DNA of 64,000 bases, taken from contig NC_092326.1 in assembly GCF_036785885.1 (NCBI RefSeq), positions 41,316,287 to 41,380,286 of the forward strand. Direction: 5' to 3'. Below, one piece after another: positions 1 to 12,170 of the stretch; within the stretch, counting starts at the first letter, position 1; the number at the start of each line of letters is the position of its first letter. The notes beneath the pieces are model-generated. The model made no database searches, had not been told where the DNA came from, and was given only the letters and a program-made list of their open reading frames with translations. The stretch comes from Coffea arabica. Its lineage: Eukaryota > Streptophyta > Magnoliopsida > Gentianales > Rubiaceae. The translations under genes were made by a program, and so were the position numbers.

Positions 1-1328
1 CCAATGTTATTGTACACTCATAATATTATTATGCTTAATAATTACACTATGATATTTCTATCTACAAAGCAGTACTGTTATGTGGGAGGAATAACAATGG
101 AGTTTATATCAATGGCTTAATTTGTATCATTAATCTATGGAAGGTCATCAGTATAAAGGAATTGGCTTTTTGGATTTGTGTCATTCCATGTCATTTGTTA
201 TACTGTGCCACCCACTCAATCCTTCTCCACTACCCGCCCAGCAAACTCATTTACCAACCAGACCTGTGCATTGTTCAACTTGATAGTAAATGACAAACAA
301 GTTGTGAGAGTTCAGTTATTGGGTTAACTTTGTACATGTGAAAGTAGATGAACAAACATTTTACGTTTTTTCTTTGGACTTGGTGGCCTGAATATTTTTT
401 GCCAAAGGGGAGTAATTCTTTGCGTAGAAGTTGAATGCATGCTTATCTTGGTTATTATTTCTTATTATGCGAGAAAAAAGTTCGATAACGTTGCAATCAC
501 TGATCTTGACCCAATGATTATGGGAAGGCTTCAAGCCGAATCTTGAGATTGATAGTTAGGGACAAAAAAGATATGGGAGAGATGAGAGGGTAGAAAATAA
601 AAAGTTCATTAGCATTGCAATAAAGTTGCTTAATATGAAGTTGCAATGTTTTTTAACTTGAACAGATGCATTTTGTTTGAACATGAGCAATATGCATTCT
701 TTTGGGTGTAGTGTTTATTAACAATGGGGTGCAAGTAATCCTATATATCTGATTGTTCTTGGCTACAGCGGTTTATTGTCATTAGTTTAAACTTCACTGG
801 CAGAGATAGTCGGTTTTCTCTCTTTTTTCTCTATTCCTTTTCTTTAATTTTAAGTATACTCCGACACAAAGAACAAGCAAAAAGTTCTTTTTCCCAAAAG
901 TACTTTTTTAATAGGGATAACGACAATAAGTAAGAAAGTTTGATACGTAACATAACTAATGATGAAGTGTAATGCAGATAAAAGTTTTAGTTGGGAGTGT
1001 GGTAATTTAATGGCCATTACAAGTTAAATTTCCTCTTTGTAATGCAGAATTTAATCTTTGTAACTATTGATACAATTAATTGCAAAGCAACAAACATAAC
1101 TATAAGATGAAAGGTATTAGGATACGACAAAAATTGAGGCAATATTTTATTTGTTTTCAAAAGTGTCAAAACTAATGATATTTTCATACAGAGTATGGAT
1201 TCATCTAACAGACTTACTTCTTGAATGGATTCAAAAAATAATAAGACCTGAAAACTATTTGTCAGAAAGGGGAAAGAAAAAAGAAGGAGAAAAAAAAATG
1301 TCGAGCTCGTTCCTACGTTTCCGGGAAT
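1..1328. other. 3' flank of copy 1, no gene seen
   Basis: AT-rich spacer. A candidate minus-strand AATAAA signal lies at 1146-1151, 178-183 bp past the stop codon. Short open frames on both strands have no recognisable domain and are not conserved in the diverged copies. Confidence 0.6.
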
Positions 1329-2910
1329 TTAAGCAGCCTGAGCAGGAACGGTAGCATTGGCGCAGATTGGAGGGTTCAGCTTGCCACTCAGAGCTGGCTT
1401 CACATTGGCACAATTGCTTGACACACTCCCTTGATTGCCATTGTATGCCAAGTCAATGTCAGCAACCTCTACACCCTCGCATGGGATACTCTTACTGCAA
1501 AGAAGAGTCACAGCAGCTGGTGTTGCTGAAGTGCCAGTGATGTTCTTGAAGCTGACCTGAGCAATCTTAACACTTGATGGGGCCTGTAAATCAAAACAAC
1601 GGGGAGAGAAAAAAATTAGCTCGAAATGAAATGCACTTTAGAATTTGATTGTCTTGGCATTCATGTTTTTTAACTTACAGTGTTTGTGCATTGGTTGTTT
1701 GGGCAATATTCTTGATCAATGATCACTGGATTGCTGACATTTTGCATGATAATACCTTCAAAGTGCATATTGGTGGCACTGCCACTTTTAGATGCTGGCC
1801 AGCTCTTTACTCTTACACCATTCAAAGTACCGGAGATGGTGCAGTCGGTAACAAAGATACCCTCAACAGGCAGTTCATTGTCATACCTTCCAAGGCTTCC
1901 AACACTGATTCCATGGCCAGGTCCACATGTCACTTTGCTTATGTTAACTTGTTTGGCACCATCACCAATTGAGATGCAATCGTCCCCGGTTCCTATGTTT
2001 GAATCTGTGATGACTACTCCAGTGGAATGTCCAATGTGAATGCCATCAGTGTTGGGACTGTCTCCAGGTGCTATGATTGTGAAGTGTTGGAATGTTATAT
2101 TGTTACATCCGAAAAGATTCACGTGAAACAGTTTGCTGTTCAAAGAAGTTAGGTCGCGGATGACAGTATTGTTGACGAAATTCAAGCTCAAAGTCTGCAA
2201 TTTCGAGTTAAAAAAAAAAAGCACAACAATCAGATTATTAATTGCGCTCGTGTATCATTGGCAAAACATTCATAGGTGTGTATTCAATGTTGTAAAAGCT
2301 GGCTCACATTTGGAAGTTTGCTGCATTCGGTTTTTACACGACATTCATTTTGAGTCCAAGCTTTGGCTCCTTGGCCATCCAAGGTACCACCTCCAGAGAG
2401 TGTCAATTGGTCAACGTATATAATTGACATCCATTCCTTATCCTTGGTTATTTGTGCGGGATCTTCAGGTGCTTTGACCGTGCCTTGTATTTGAACCTCA
2501 ACGGGTGCTTTGCAAGGACCTGCAAGGCTCGCTTCTTTTAATAAAAATGTGCCCTTTGGAATCAAAATTGTAGATGGTGTTGTAGAATTACATGCTTGTT
2601 TCCAAGCATCCGCCAAAACCTACAACAATGGCAAATCTTTTAGAGCCTAATTGTTTATTTCAATGGGGACAATGCTTTCGACAAATCACGAACTTTTCTT
2701 CAATTTCTGGTGAATTGATCAATCAACCAGCTCGATTTCGATGTATGAAGCTTTTACATTAAGATTAAGATTAATTACCTGGCTCATGTCAGCACTGCCA
2801 TCAGGTTTTGCGCCAAGTTGAGTGACATCAATAGGTCCAGTTTGGGCCTGGACAATGCATGTAAAGAATAGCCATGAACACAACAATGTGGTGCCAAGTG
2901 CTCTTGCCAT
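1329..2910 (-). CDS. Exopolygalacturonase, pollen type, copy 1 (4 exons, 404 aa)
   Basis: GH28 enzyme predicted to release galacturonate from the non-reducing end of demethylated pectin in the cell wall. Exons on the minus strand: 2779-2910, 2308-2619, 1679-2194, 1329-1583 (44, 104, 172 and 84 codons, all phase 0). All three introns are GT-AG, of 159, 113 and 95 bp. Residues 1-22 form a signal peptide (hydrophobic core, likely cut after CIVQA). All four GH28 motifs are present: NTD at 196-198, GDD with Asp219 and Asp220, GPGHG with His242, and RVK at 276-278 in place of the commoner RIK. The C-terminal ICAN region matches pollen exo-PGs, and about 400 residues is the usual length for this clade. 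The ATG at 2910 is the first after a CT-rich leader and a TATA box. Identical proteins are encoded by copies 2-4. Exo rather than endo action is inferred from family resemblance. Confidence 0.94.
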
Positions 2911-3003
2911 CTTTTGCTCTTTTTTTTTTCTTTTTTTCTTTTTTCTTTCCCACTATTTGTGTTTGCTTTATCTAAATAATGTAATCTAAGCTACATTTTT
3001 AGC

Positions 3004-3013
3004 CTTTTTATAG
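3004..3013 (-). promoter_or_regulatory. TATA box of copy 1
   Basis: Minus-strand CTATAAAAAG lies 94-103 bp upstream of the ATG, followed by a purine-rich (minus strand) leader. Typical plant core-promoter spacing. The position is conserved in copies 2-6. Confidence 0.75.
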
Positions 3014-3359
3014 TGGTGATGAGTAGTTTGACACCGTTAATTACCAAAATTTATGTTTGTGGTTCGTAAGAGGCTCGAGTGTTGTGGTACAATTATGGCT
3101 ACGACATCGGTTACCTTTCTTCCTTTCCTCCATCCAACCATCTCTCCCTTCCTGATCTCCTAATCTGGTCAAAACATCAACCTTATATTAACTAAAAATG
3201 GTTAATCAATCTAGCAAATATAGGACGGATTTTTCCAACGCGGGTGGATCTCCTGATGGTCAATGGTTTGCAACTTTGAATAGTCTTTCAAAATCTATGG
3301 AGCTTATAGTTCCTCATATTAAAGTGATTAACAATAAGCTAAACTAATAGAATTATTAT

Positions 3360-3449
3360 ATTAATAGGATTCCAAATTTATCAAAATCGAGCTGCTTGGA
3401 ATGTATTAATAGGATTCCAAAATTATCCAAATTGAGCTACTTGGAATCA
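3360..3449. repeat. 45-bp tandem duplication upstream of copy 1
   Basis: Two direct 45-bp copies (3360-3404 and 3405-3449), each starting ATTAATAGGATTCC and ending near CTTGGAAT, about 450-540 bp upstream of the ATG. Present at the same place in units 1-5 (also 7990-8079, 12620-12709, 17257-17346, 23405-23494). Only a single copy is found in the copy 6 upstream region (58145-58189). Confidence 0.85.
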
Positions 3450-5958
3450 GATTCTTTGAAAGAGAAGATTTTTTATTTTAGAAATGACATATATTGGCCT
3501 GTGCACATATACTTTTGCAAATGGCTTTTTTCTCTATGGCCCTTTAAGGTATTTCATAAAACAAAGACATCCCTTGCCGTAATTTTGAAGAGTTACAATG
3601 ACCTCCCTATTCAAGATTGTCAAGTTTTTTCCTTTATTTTGATTTTTTCCTATACTTATTTCGACTATGAAGACAATATCTCATTTAGATCTTTAAAATT
3701 TTGCAAGGACAATTTGGGCGTTTGCAGTATATATACTTTATGCTATCATTACCTCAAAACCAATGCTTGTATATCAGCATGTTAAAATTAAAGAGTAGTA
3801 AACTCGTAAAACTGGAGGTAGCATTTTACTTAATTTGACAAATTTCAAGAAAGGCTGGTGTAATATGAACTTTCGTGAATCACAATCGGTGGACGAGATG
3901 GCTGTACAGTACAAATACACAAAGATTCAAGATTCAAGATAACTATATTGTATAAAATGTGATTTAACAGTTTCTCTTTTCCGTTTTCATAATTTGCATG
4001 AGTTCATATTTTCTCATTTTATGTGAAAACATGAACATGTTCTTGTTTCCAATAGGCAAGTTGTTGAAGCAAACATCTTTTCTCCGGTTTATACATGAAA
4101 CGTAGACATTGCTTAAATTTTGGAAGGTCAGGTGCCACTGATCACATATATGATTATGACATTTGATCAAAAGCTATCAAATTTATCCATCAATTTGTAG
4201 ACACTAATCACATCTCTTTCTTTACTTTCGTCTGAATTAACCTTAAGAAACTTTATTGTTTTCCAATGAACAATATCCACTACATTCAAGTGCGACTGGC
4301 AAATTCCTAAAAATGGGCACGCTTATTGTTTTTTTTGCCGATGATCTGTTATGTATATAGGTACTCCTAAATTGTTGCTAATGTAATTAGTTCATTCCTA
4401 ATCCATCTGGATAAGATTATATTATCTCGAAATACAACATGTTATATATATATATATATATTAAATTTACATTTTCAACTTTATGAGACAGTTTTTCTAT
4501 ATTTTTCATTTTCTTCGACCAATTTTCTTTTTGAAAACTTTATTTGAGTTTGGTATTCTTCATGCTATTTTTTCTTTTCATGGTTTTTTGATTATTTATA
4601 ACTCCAACTCTATGACACTGTCATTTTTTACCAATGTTATTGTACACTCATAATATTATTATGCTTAATAATTACATTATGATATTTCTATCTACAAAGC
4701 AGTACTGTTAAGTGGGAGGAATAACAATGGAGTTTATATCAATGGCTCAATTTGTATCATTAATCTATGGAAGGTCATCAGTATAAAGGAATTGGCTTTT
4801 TGGATTTGTGTCATTCCATGTCATTTGTTATACTGTGCCACCCACTCAATCCTTCTCCACTACCCGCCCAGCAAACTCATTTACCAACCAGACCTGTGCA
4901 TTGTTCAACTTGATAGTAAATGACAAACAAGTTGTGAGAGTTCAGTTATTGGGTTAACTTTGTACATGTGAAAGTAGATGAACAAACATTTTACGTTTTT
5001 TCTTTGGACTTGGTGGCCTGAATATTTTTTGCCAAAGGGGAGTAATTCTTTGCGTAGAAGTTGAATGCATGCTTATCTTGGTTATTATTTCTTATTATGC
5101 GAGAAAAAAGTTCGATAACGCTGCAATCACTGATGTTGACCCAATGATTATGGGAAGGCTTCAAGCCGAATCTTGAGATTGATAGTTGGGGACAAAAAAG
5201 ATATGGGAGAGATGAGAGGGTAGAAAATAAAAAGTTCATTAGCATTGCAATAAAGTTGCTTAATATGAAGTTGCAATGTTTTTTAACTTGAACAGATGCA
5301 TTTTGTTTGAACATGAGCAATATGCATTCTTTTGGGTGTAGTGTTTATTAACAATGGGGTGCAAGTAATCCAATATATCTGATTGTTCTTGGCTACAGCG
5401 GTTTATTGTCATTAGTTTAAACTTCATTGGCAGAGATAGTCGGTTTTCTCTCTTTTTTCTCTATTCCTTTTCTTTAATTTTAAGTATACTCCGACACAAA
5501 GAACAAGCAAAAAGTTCTTTTTCCCAAAAGTACTTTTTTAATAGGGATAACGACAATAAGTAAGAAAGTTTGATACGTAACATAACTAATGATGAAGTGT
5601 AATGCAGATAAAAGTTTTAGTTGGGAGTGTGGTAATTTAATGGCCATTACAAGTTAAATTTCCTCTTTGTAATGCAGAATTTAATCTTTGTAACTATTGA
5701 TACAATTAATTGCAAAGCAACAAACATAACTATAAGATGAAAGGTATTAGGATACGACAAAAATTGAGGCAATATTTTATTTGTTTTCAAAAGTGTCAAA
5801 ACTAATGATATTTTCATACAGAGTATGGATTCATCTAACAGACTTACTTCTTGAATGGATTCAAAAAATAATAAGACCTGAAAACTATTTGTCAGAAAGG
5901 GGAAAGAAAAAAGTAGGAGAAAAAAAAATTTCGAGCTCGTTCCTACGTTTCCGGGAAT

Positions 5959-7540
5959 TTAAGCAGCCTGAGCAGGAACGGTAGCATTGGCGCAGATTGG
6001 AGGGTTCAGCTTGCCACTCAGAGCTGGCTTCACATTGGCACAATTGCTTGACACACTCCCTTGATTGCCATTGTATGCCAAGTCAATGTCAGCAACCTCT
6101 ACACCCTCGCATGGGATACTCTTACTGCAAAGAAGAGTCACAGCAGCTGGTGTTGCTGAAGTGCCAGTGATGTTCTTGAAGCTGACCTGAGCAATCTTAA
6201 CACTTGATGGGGCCTGTAAATCAAAACAACGGGGAGAGAAAAAAATTAGCTCGAAATGAAATGCACTTTAGAATTTGATTGTCTTGGCATTCATGTTTTT
6301 TAACTTACAGTGTTTGTGCATTGGTTGTTTGGGCAATATTCTTGATCAATGATCACTGGATTGCTGACATTTTGCATGATAATACCTTCAAAGTGCATAT
6401 TGGTGGCACTGCCACTTTTAGATGCTGGCCAGCTCTTTACTCTTACACCATTCAAAGTACCGGAGATGGTGCAGTCGGTAACAAAGATACCCTCAACAGG
6501 CAGTTCATTGTCATACCTTCCAAGGCTTCCAACACTGATTCCATGGCCAGGTCCACATGTCACTTTGCTTATGTTAACTTGTTTGGCACCATCACCAATT
6601 GAGATGCAATCGTCCCCGGTTCCTATGTTTGAATCTGTGATGACTACTCCAGTGGAATGTCCAATGTGAATGCCATCAGTGTTGGGACTGTCTCCAGGTG
6701 CTATGATTGTGAAGTGTTGGAATGTTATATTGTTACATCCGAAAAGATTCACGTGAAACAGTTTGCTGTTCAAAGAAGTTAGGTCGCGGATGACAGTATT
6801 GTTGACGAAATTCAAGCTCAAAGTCTGCAATTTCGAGTTAAAAAAAAAAAGCACAACAATCAGATTATTAATTGCGCTCGTGTATCATTGGCAAAACATT
6901 CATAGGTGTGTATTCAATGTTGTAAAAGCTGGCTCACATTTGGAAGTTTGCTGCATTCGGTTTTTACACGACATTCATTTTGAGTCCAAGCTTTGGCTCC
7001 TTGGCCATCCAAGGTACCACCTCCAGAGAGTGTCAATTGGTCAACGTATATAATTGACATCCATTCCTTATCCTTGGTTATTTGTGCGGGATCTTCAGGT
7101 GCTTTGACCGTGCCTTGTATTTGAACCTCAACGGGTGCTTTGCAAGGACCTGCAAGGCTCGCTTCTTTTAATAAAAATGTGCCCTTTGGAATCAAAATTG
7201 TAGATGGTGTTGTAGAATTACATGCTTGTTTCCAAGCATCCGCCAAAACCTACAACAATGGCAAATCTTTTAGAGCCTAATTGTTTATTTCAATGGGGAC
7301 AATGCTTTCGACAAATCACGAACTTTTCTTCAATTTCTGGTGAATTGATCAATCAACCAGCTCGATTTCGATGTATGAAGCTTTTACATTAAGATTAAGA
7401 TTAATTACCTGGCTCATGTCAGCACTGCCATCAGGTTTTGCGCCAAGTTGAGTGACATCAATAGGTCCAGTTTGGGCCTGGACAATGCATGTAAAGAATA
7501 GCCATGAACACAACAATGTGGTGCCAAGTGCTCTTGCCAT
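5959..7540 (-). CDS. Exopolygalacturonase, pollen type, copy 2 (404 aa)
   Basis: Exons 7409-7540, 6938-7249, 6309-6824 and 5959-6213 on the minus strand, with the same splice sites and phases as copy 1. The protein is identical in every exon to copies 1, 3 and 4, including the signal peptide and the NTD, GDD, GHG and RVK catalytic motifs. Its TATA box and leader are also identical to copy 1, so equal expression is likely. A candidate AATAAA signal on the minus strand lies at 5776-5781, about 180 bp past the stop. No defect is seen. Confidence 0.94.
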
Positions 7541-10500
7541 CTTTTGCTCTTTTTTTTTTCTTTTTTTCTTTTTTCTTTCCCACTATTTGTGTTTGCTTTA
7601 TCTAAATAATGTAATCTAAGCTACATTTTTAGCCTTTTTATAGTGGTGATGAGTAGTTTGACACCGTTAATTACCAAAATTTATGTTTGTGGTTCGTAAG
7701 AGGCTCGAGTGTTGTGGTACAATTGTGGCTACGACATCGGTTACCTTTCTTCCTTTCCTCCATCCAACCATCTCTCCCTTCCTGATCTCCTAATCTGGTC
7801 AAAACATCAACCTTATATTAACTAAAAATGGTTAATCAATCTAGCAAATATAGGACGGATTTTTCCAACGCGGGTGGATCTCCTGATGGTCAATGGTTTG
7901 CAACTTTGAATAGTCTTTCAAAATCTATGGAGCTTATAGTTCCTCATATTAAAGTGATTAACAATAAGCTAAACTAATAGAATTATTATATTAATAGGAT
8001 TCCAAATTTATCAAAATCGAGCTGCTTGGAATGTATTAATAGGATTCCAAAATTATCCAAATTGAGCTACTTGGAATCAGATTCTTTGAAAGAGAAGATT
8101 TTTTATTTTAGAAATGACATATATTGGCCTGTGCACATATACTTTTGCAAATGGCTTTTTTCTCTATGGCCCTTTAAGGTATTTCATAAAACAAAGACAT
8201 CCCTTGCCGTAATTTTGAAGAGTTACAATGACCTCCCTATTCAAGATTGTCAAGTTTTTTCCTTTATTTTGATTTTTTCCTATACTTATTTCGACTATGA
8301 AGACAATATCTCATTTAGATCTTTAAAATTTTGCAAGGACAATTTGGGCGTTTGCAGTATATATACTTTATGCTATCATTACCTCAAAACCAATGCTTGT
8401 ATATGAGCATGTTAAAATTAAAGAGTAGTAAACTCGTAAAACTGGAGGTAGCATTTTACTTAATTTGACAAATTTCAAGAAAGGCTGGTGTAATATGAAC
8501 TTTCGTGAATCACAATCGGTGGACGAGATGGCTGTACAGTACAAATACACAAAGATTCAAGATTCAAGATAACTATATTGTATAAAATGTGATTTAACAG
8601 TTTCTCTTTTCCGTTTTCATAATTTGCATGAGTTCATATTTTCTCATTTTATGTGAAAACATGAACATGTTCTTGTTTCCAATAGGCAAGTTGTTGAAGC
8701 AAACATCTTTTCTCCGGTTTATACATGAAACGTAGACATTGCTTAAATTTTGGAAGGTCAGGTGCCACTGATCACATATATGATTATGACATTTGATCAA
8801 AAGCTATCAAATTTATCCATCAATTTGTAGACACTAATCACATCTCTTTCTTTACTTTCGTCTGAATTAACCTTAAGAAACTTTATTGTTTTCCAATGAA
8901 CAATATCCACTACATTCAAGTGCGACTGGCAAATTCCTAAAAATGGGCACGCTTATTGTTTTTTTTGCCGATGATCTGTTATGTATATAGGTACTCCTAA
9001 ATTGTTGCTAATGTAATTAGTTCATTCCTAATCCATCTGGATAAGATTATATTATCTCGAAATACAACATGTTATATATATATATATATATTAAATTTAC
9101 ATTTTCAACTTTATGAGACAGTTTTTCTATATTTTTCATTTTCTTCGACCAATTTTCTTTTTGAAAACTTTATTTGAGTTTGGTATTCTTCATGCTATTT
9201 TTTCTTTTCATGGTTTTTTGATTATTTATAACTCCAACTCTATGACACTGTCATTTTTTACCAATGTTATTGTACACTCATAATATTATTATGCTTAATA
9301 ATTACATTATGATATTTCTATCTACAAAGCAGTACTGTTAAGTGGGAGGAATAACAATGGAGTTTATATCAATGGCTCAATTTGTATCATTAATCTATGG
9401 AAGGTCATCAGTATAAAGGAATTGGCTTTTTGGATTTGTGTCATTCCATGTCATTTGTTATACTGTGCCACCCACTCAATCCTTCTCCACTACCCGCCCA
9501 GCAAACTCATTTACCAACCAGACCTGTGCATTGTTCAACTTGATAGTAAATGACAAACAAGTTGTGAGAGTTCAGTTATTGGGTTAACTTTGTACATGTG
9601 AAAGTAGATGAACAAACATTTTACGTTTTTTCTTTGGACTTGGTGGCCTGAATATTTTTTGCCAAAGGGGAGTAATTCTTTGCGTAGAAGTTGAATGCAT
9701 GCTTATCTTGGTTATTATTTCTTATTATGCGAGAAAAAAGTTCGATAACGCTGCAATCACTGATGTTGACCCAATGATTATGGGAAGGCTTCAAGCCGAA
9801 TCTTGAGATTGATAGTTGGGGACAAAAAAGATATGGGAGAGATGAGAGGGTAGAAAATAAAAAGTTCATTAGCATTGCAATAAAGTTGCTTAATATGAAG
9901 TTGCAATGTTTTTTAACTTGAACAGATGCATTTTGTTTGAACATGAGCAATATGCATTCTTTTGGGTGTAGTGTTTATTAACAATGGGGTGCAAGTAATC
10001 CAATATATCTGATTGTTCTTGGCTACAGCGGTTTATTGTCATTAGTTTAAACTTCATTGGCAGAGATAGTCGGTTTTCTCTCTTTTTTCTCTATTCCTTT
10101 TCTTTAATTTTAAGTATACTCCGACACAAAGAACAAGCAAAAAGTTCTTTTTCCCAAAAGTACTTTTTTAATAGGGATAACGACAATAAGTAAGAAAGTT
10201 TGATACGTAACATAACTAATGATGAAGTGTAATGCAGATAAAAGTTTTAGTTGGGAGTGTGGTAATTTAATGGCCATTACAAGTTAAATTTCCTCTTTGT
10301 AATGCAGAATTTAATCTTTGTAACTATTGATACAATTAATTGCAAAGCAACAAACATAACTATAAGATGAAAGGTATTAGGATACGACAAAAATTGAGGC
10401 AATATTTTATTTGTTTTCAAAAGTGTCAAAACTAATGATATTTTCATACAGAGTATGGATTCATCTAACAGACTTACTTCTTGAATGGATTCAAAAAATA

Positions 10501-10588
10501 ATAAGACCTGAAAACTATTTGTCAGAAAGGGGAAAGAAAAAAGAAGGAGAAAAAAAAATTTCGAGCTCGTTCCTACGTTTCCGGGAAT
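7541..10588. other. Spacer between copies 2 and 3
   Basis: Same content as the previous spacer: promoter of copy 2, 45-bp duplication at 7990-8079, unit junction near 8935-8944, TA run near 9073-9091. No gene is supported. Confidence 0.7.
7634..7643 (-). promoter_or_regulatory. TATA box of copy 2
   Basis: Same CTATAAAAAG sequence and spacing to the ATG at 7540 as in copy 1. Confidence 0.75.
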
Positions 10589-12170
10589 TTAAGCAGCCTG
10601 AGCAGGAACGGTAGCATTGGCGCAGATTGGAGGGTTCAGCTTGCCACTCAGAGCTGGCTTCACATTGGCACAATTGCTTGACACACTCCCTTGATTGCCA
10701 TTGTATGCCAAGTCAATGTCAGCAACCTCTACACCCTCGCATGGGATACTCTTACTGCAAAGAAGAGTCACAGCAGCTGGTGTTGCTGAAGTGCCAGTGA
10801 TGTTCTTGAAGCTGACCTGAGCAATCTTAACACTTGATGGGGCCTGTAAATCAAAACAACGGGGAGAGAAAAAAATTAGCTCGAAATGAAATGCACTTTA
10901 GAATTTGATTGTCTTGGCATTCATGTTTTTTAACTTACAGTGTTTGTGCATTGGTTGTTTGGGCAATATTCTTGATCAATGATCACTGGATTGCTGACAT
11001 TTTGCATGATAATACCTTCAAAGTGCATATTGGTGGCACTGCCACTTTTAGATGCTGGCCAGCTCTTTACTCTTACACCATTCAAAGTACCGGAGATGGT
11101 GCAGTCGGTAACAAAGATACCCTCAACAGGCAGTTCATTGTCATACCTTCCAAGGCTTCCAACACTGATTCCATGGCCAGGTCCACATGTCACTTTGCTT
11201 ATGTTAACTTGTTTGGCACCATCACCAATTGAGATGCAATCGTCCCCGGTTCCTATGTTTGAATCTGTGATGACTACTCCAGTGGAATGTCCAATGTGAA
11301 TGCCATCAGTGTTGGGACTGTCTCCAGGTGCTATGATTGTGAAGTGTTGGAATGTTATATTGTTACATCCGAAAAGATTCACGTGAAACAGTTTGCTGTT
11401 CAAAGAAGTTAGGTCGCGGATGACAGTATTGTTGACGAAATTCAAGCTCAAAGTCTGCAATTTCGAGTTAAAAAAAAAAAGCACAACAATCAGATTATTA
11501 ATTGCGCTCGTGTATCATTGGCAAAACATTCATAGGTGTGTATTCAATGTTGTAAAAGCTGGCTCACATTTGGAAGTTTGCTGCATTCGGTTTTTACACG
11601 ACATTCATTTTGAGTCCAAGCTTTGGCTCCTTGGCCATCCAAGGTACCACCTCCAGAGAGTGTCAATTGGTCAACGTATATAATTGACATCCATTCCTTA
11701 TCCTTGGTTATTTGTGCGGGATCTTCAGGTGCTTTGACCGTGCCTTGTATTTGAACCTCAACGGGTGCTTTGCAAGGACCTGCAAGGCTCGCTTCTTTTA
11801 ATAAAAATGTGCCCTTTGGAATCAAAATTGTAGATGGTGTTGTAGAATTACATGCTTGTTTCCAAGCATCCGCCAAAACCTACAACAATGGCAAATCTTT
11901 TAGAGCCTAATTGTTTATTTCAATGGGGACAATGCTTTCGACAAATCACGAACTTTTCTTCAATTTCTGGTGAATTGATCAATCAACCAGCTCGATTTCG
12001 ATGTATGAAGCTTTTACATTAAGATTAAGATTAATTACCTGGCTCATGTCAGCACTGCCATCAGGTTTTGCGCCAAGTTGAGTGACATCAATAGGTCCAG
12101 TTTGGGCCTGGACAATGCATGTAAAGAATAGCCATGAACACAACAATGTGGTGCCAAGTGCTCTTGCCAT
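10589..12170 (-). CDS. Exopolygalacturonase, pollen type, copy 3 (404 aa)
   Basis: Exons 12039-12170, 11568-11879, 10939-11454 and 10589-10843 on the minus strand. The encoded protein is residue-for-residue the same as copies 1, 2 and 4, with all catalytic motifs intact. The promoter (TATA at 12264-12273) is shared. The lack of any amino-acid change across four copies points to very recent duplication or continuing homogenisation. It does not by itself show selection, because the introns and spacers are nearly as uniform. Confidence 0.94.

Larger units (their letters stand above)
1..4630. repeat. Tandem unit 1 of the 4.63-kb polygalacturonase array
   Basis: First visible unit of a direct tandem array; the opening sequence of the window recurs at 4631, 9261 and 13897. 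The unit holds one complete gene on the minus strand (1329-2910), its promoter, and spacer with a TA dinucleotide run near 4443-4461. Unit 1 carries several private differences from units 2-4 in the first 800 bases and is otherwise nearly identical. The left edge of the array is not visible, so more units may lie outside the window. The unit phase used here is simply set by the window start. Confidence 0.95.
2911..5958. other. Spacer between copies 1 and 2
   Basis: Contains the copy 1 leader and promoter (about 2911-3300), a 45-bp tandem duplication (3360-3449), the unit junction with flanking CCTAAAAA (about 4305-4314), a TA run (about 4443-4461) and the 3' flank of copy 2. An open frame at 3396-3785 (plus) is low-complexity and AT-rich, and its length changes between units. 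No gene is supported. Confidence 0.7.
4631..9260. repeat. Tandem unit 2 of the polygalacturonase array
   Basis: Same length as unit 1 (4630 bp) and differs from it at only a small number of positions, all seen outside the coding exons. TA run near 9073-9091. The spacer carries the same junction as unit 1 (near 8936-8944) where about 1.46 kb present in the older unit is absent. Confidence 0.95.

Noticed and set aside
1649-2039. Plus-strand open frames across polygalacturonase exon 3, repeated in each unit
   Set aside because: They lie antisense to a well-supported exon with catalytic motifs, and have no domain or promoter of their own.
3396-3785. Plus-strand 126-129 codon frame in each spacer
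   Set aside because: AT-rich, built partly on the 45-bp duplication, its end shifts between units by a single base, and it is not open in the older copies.
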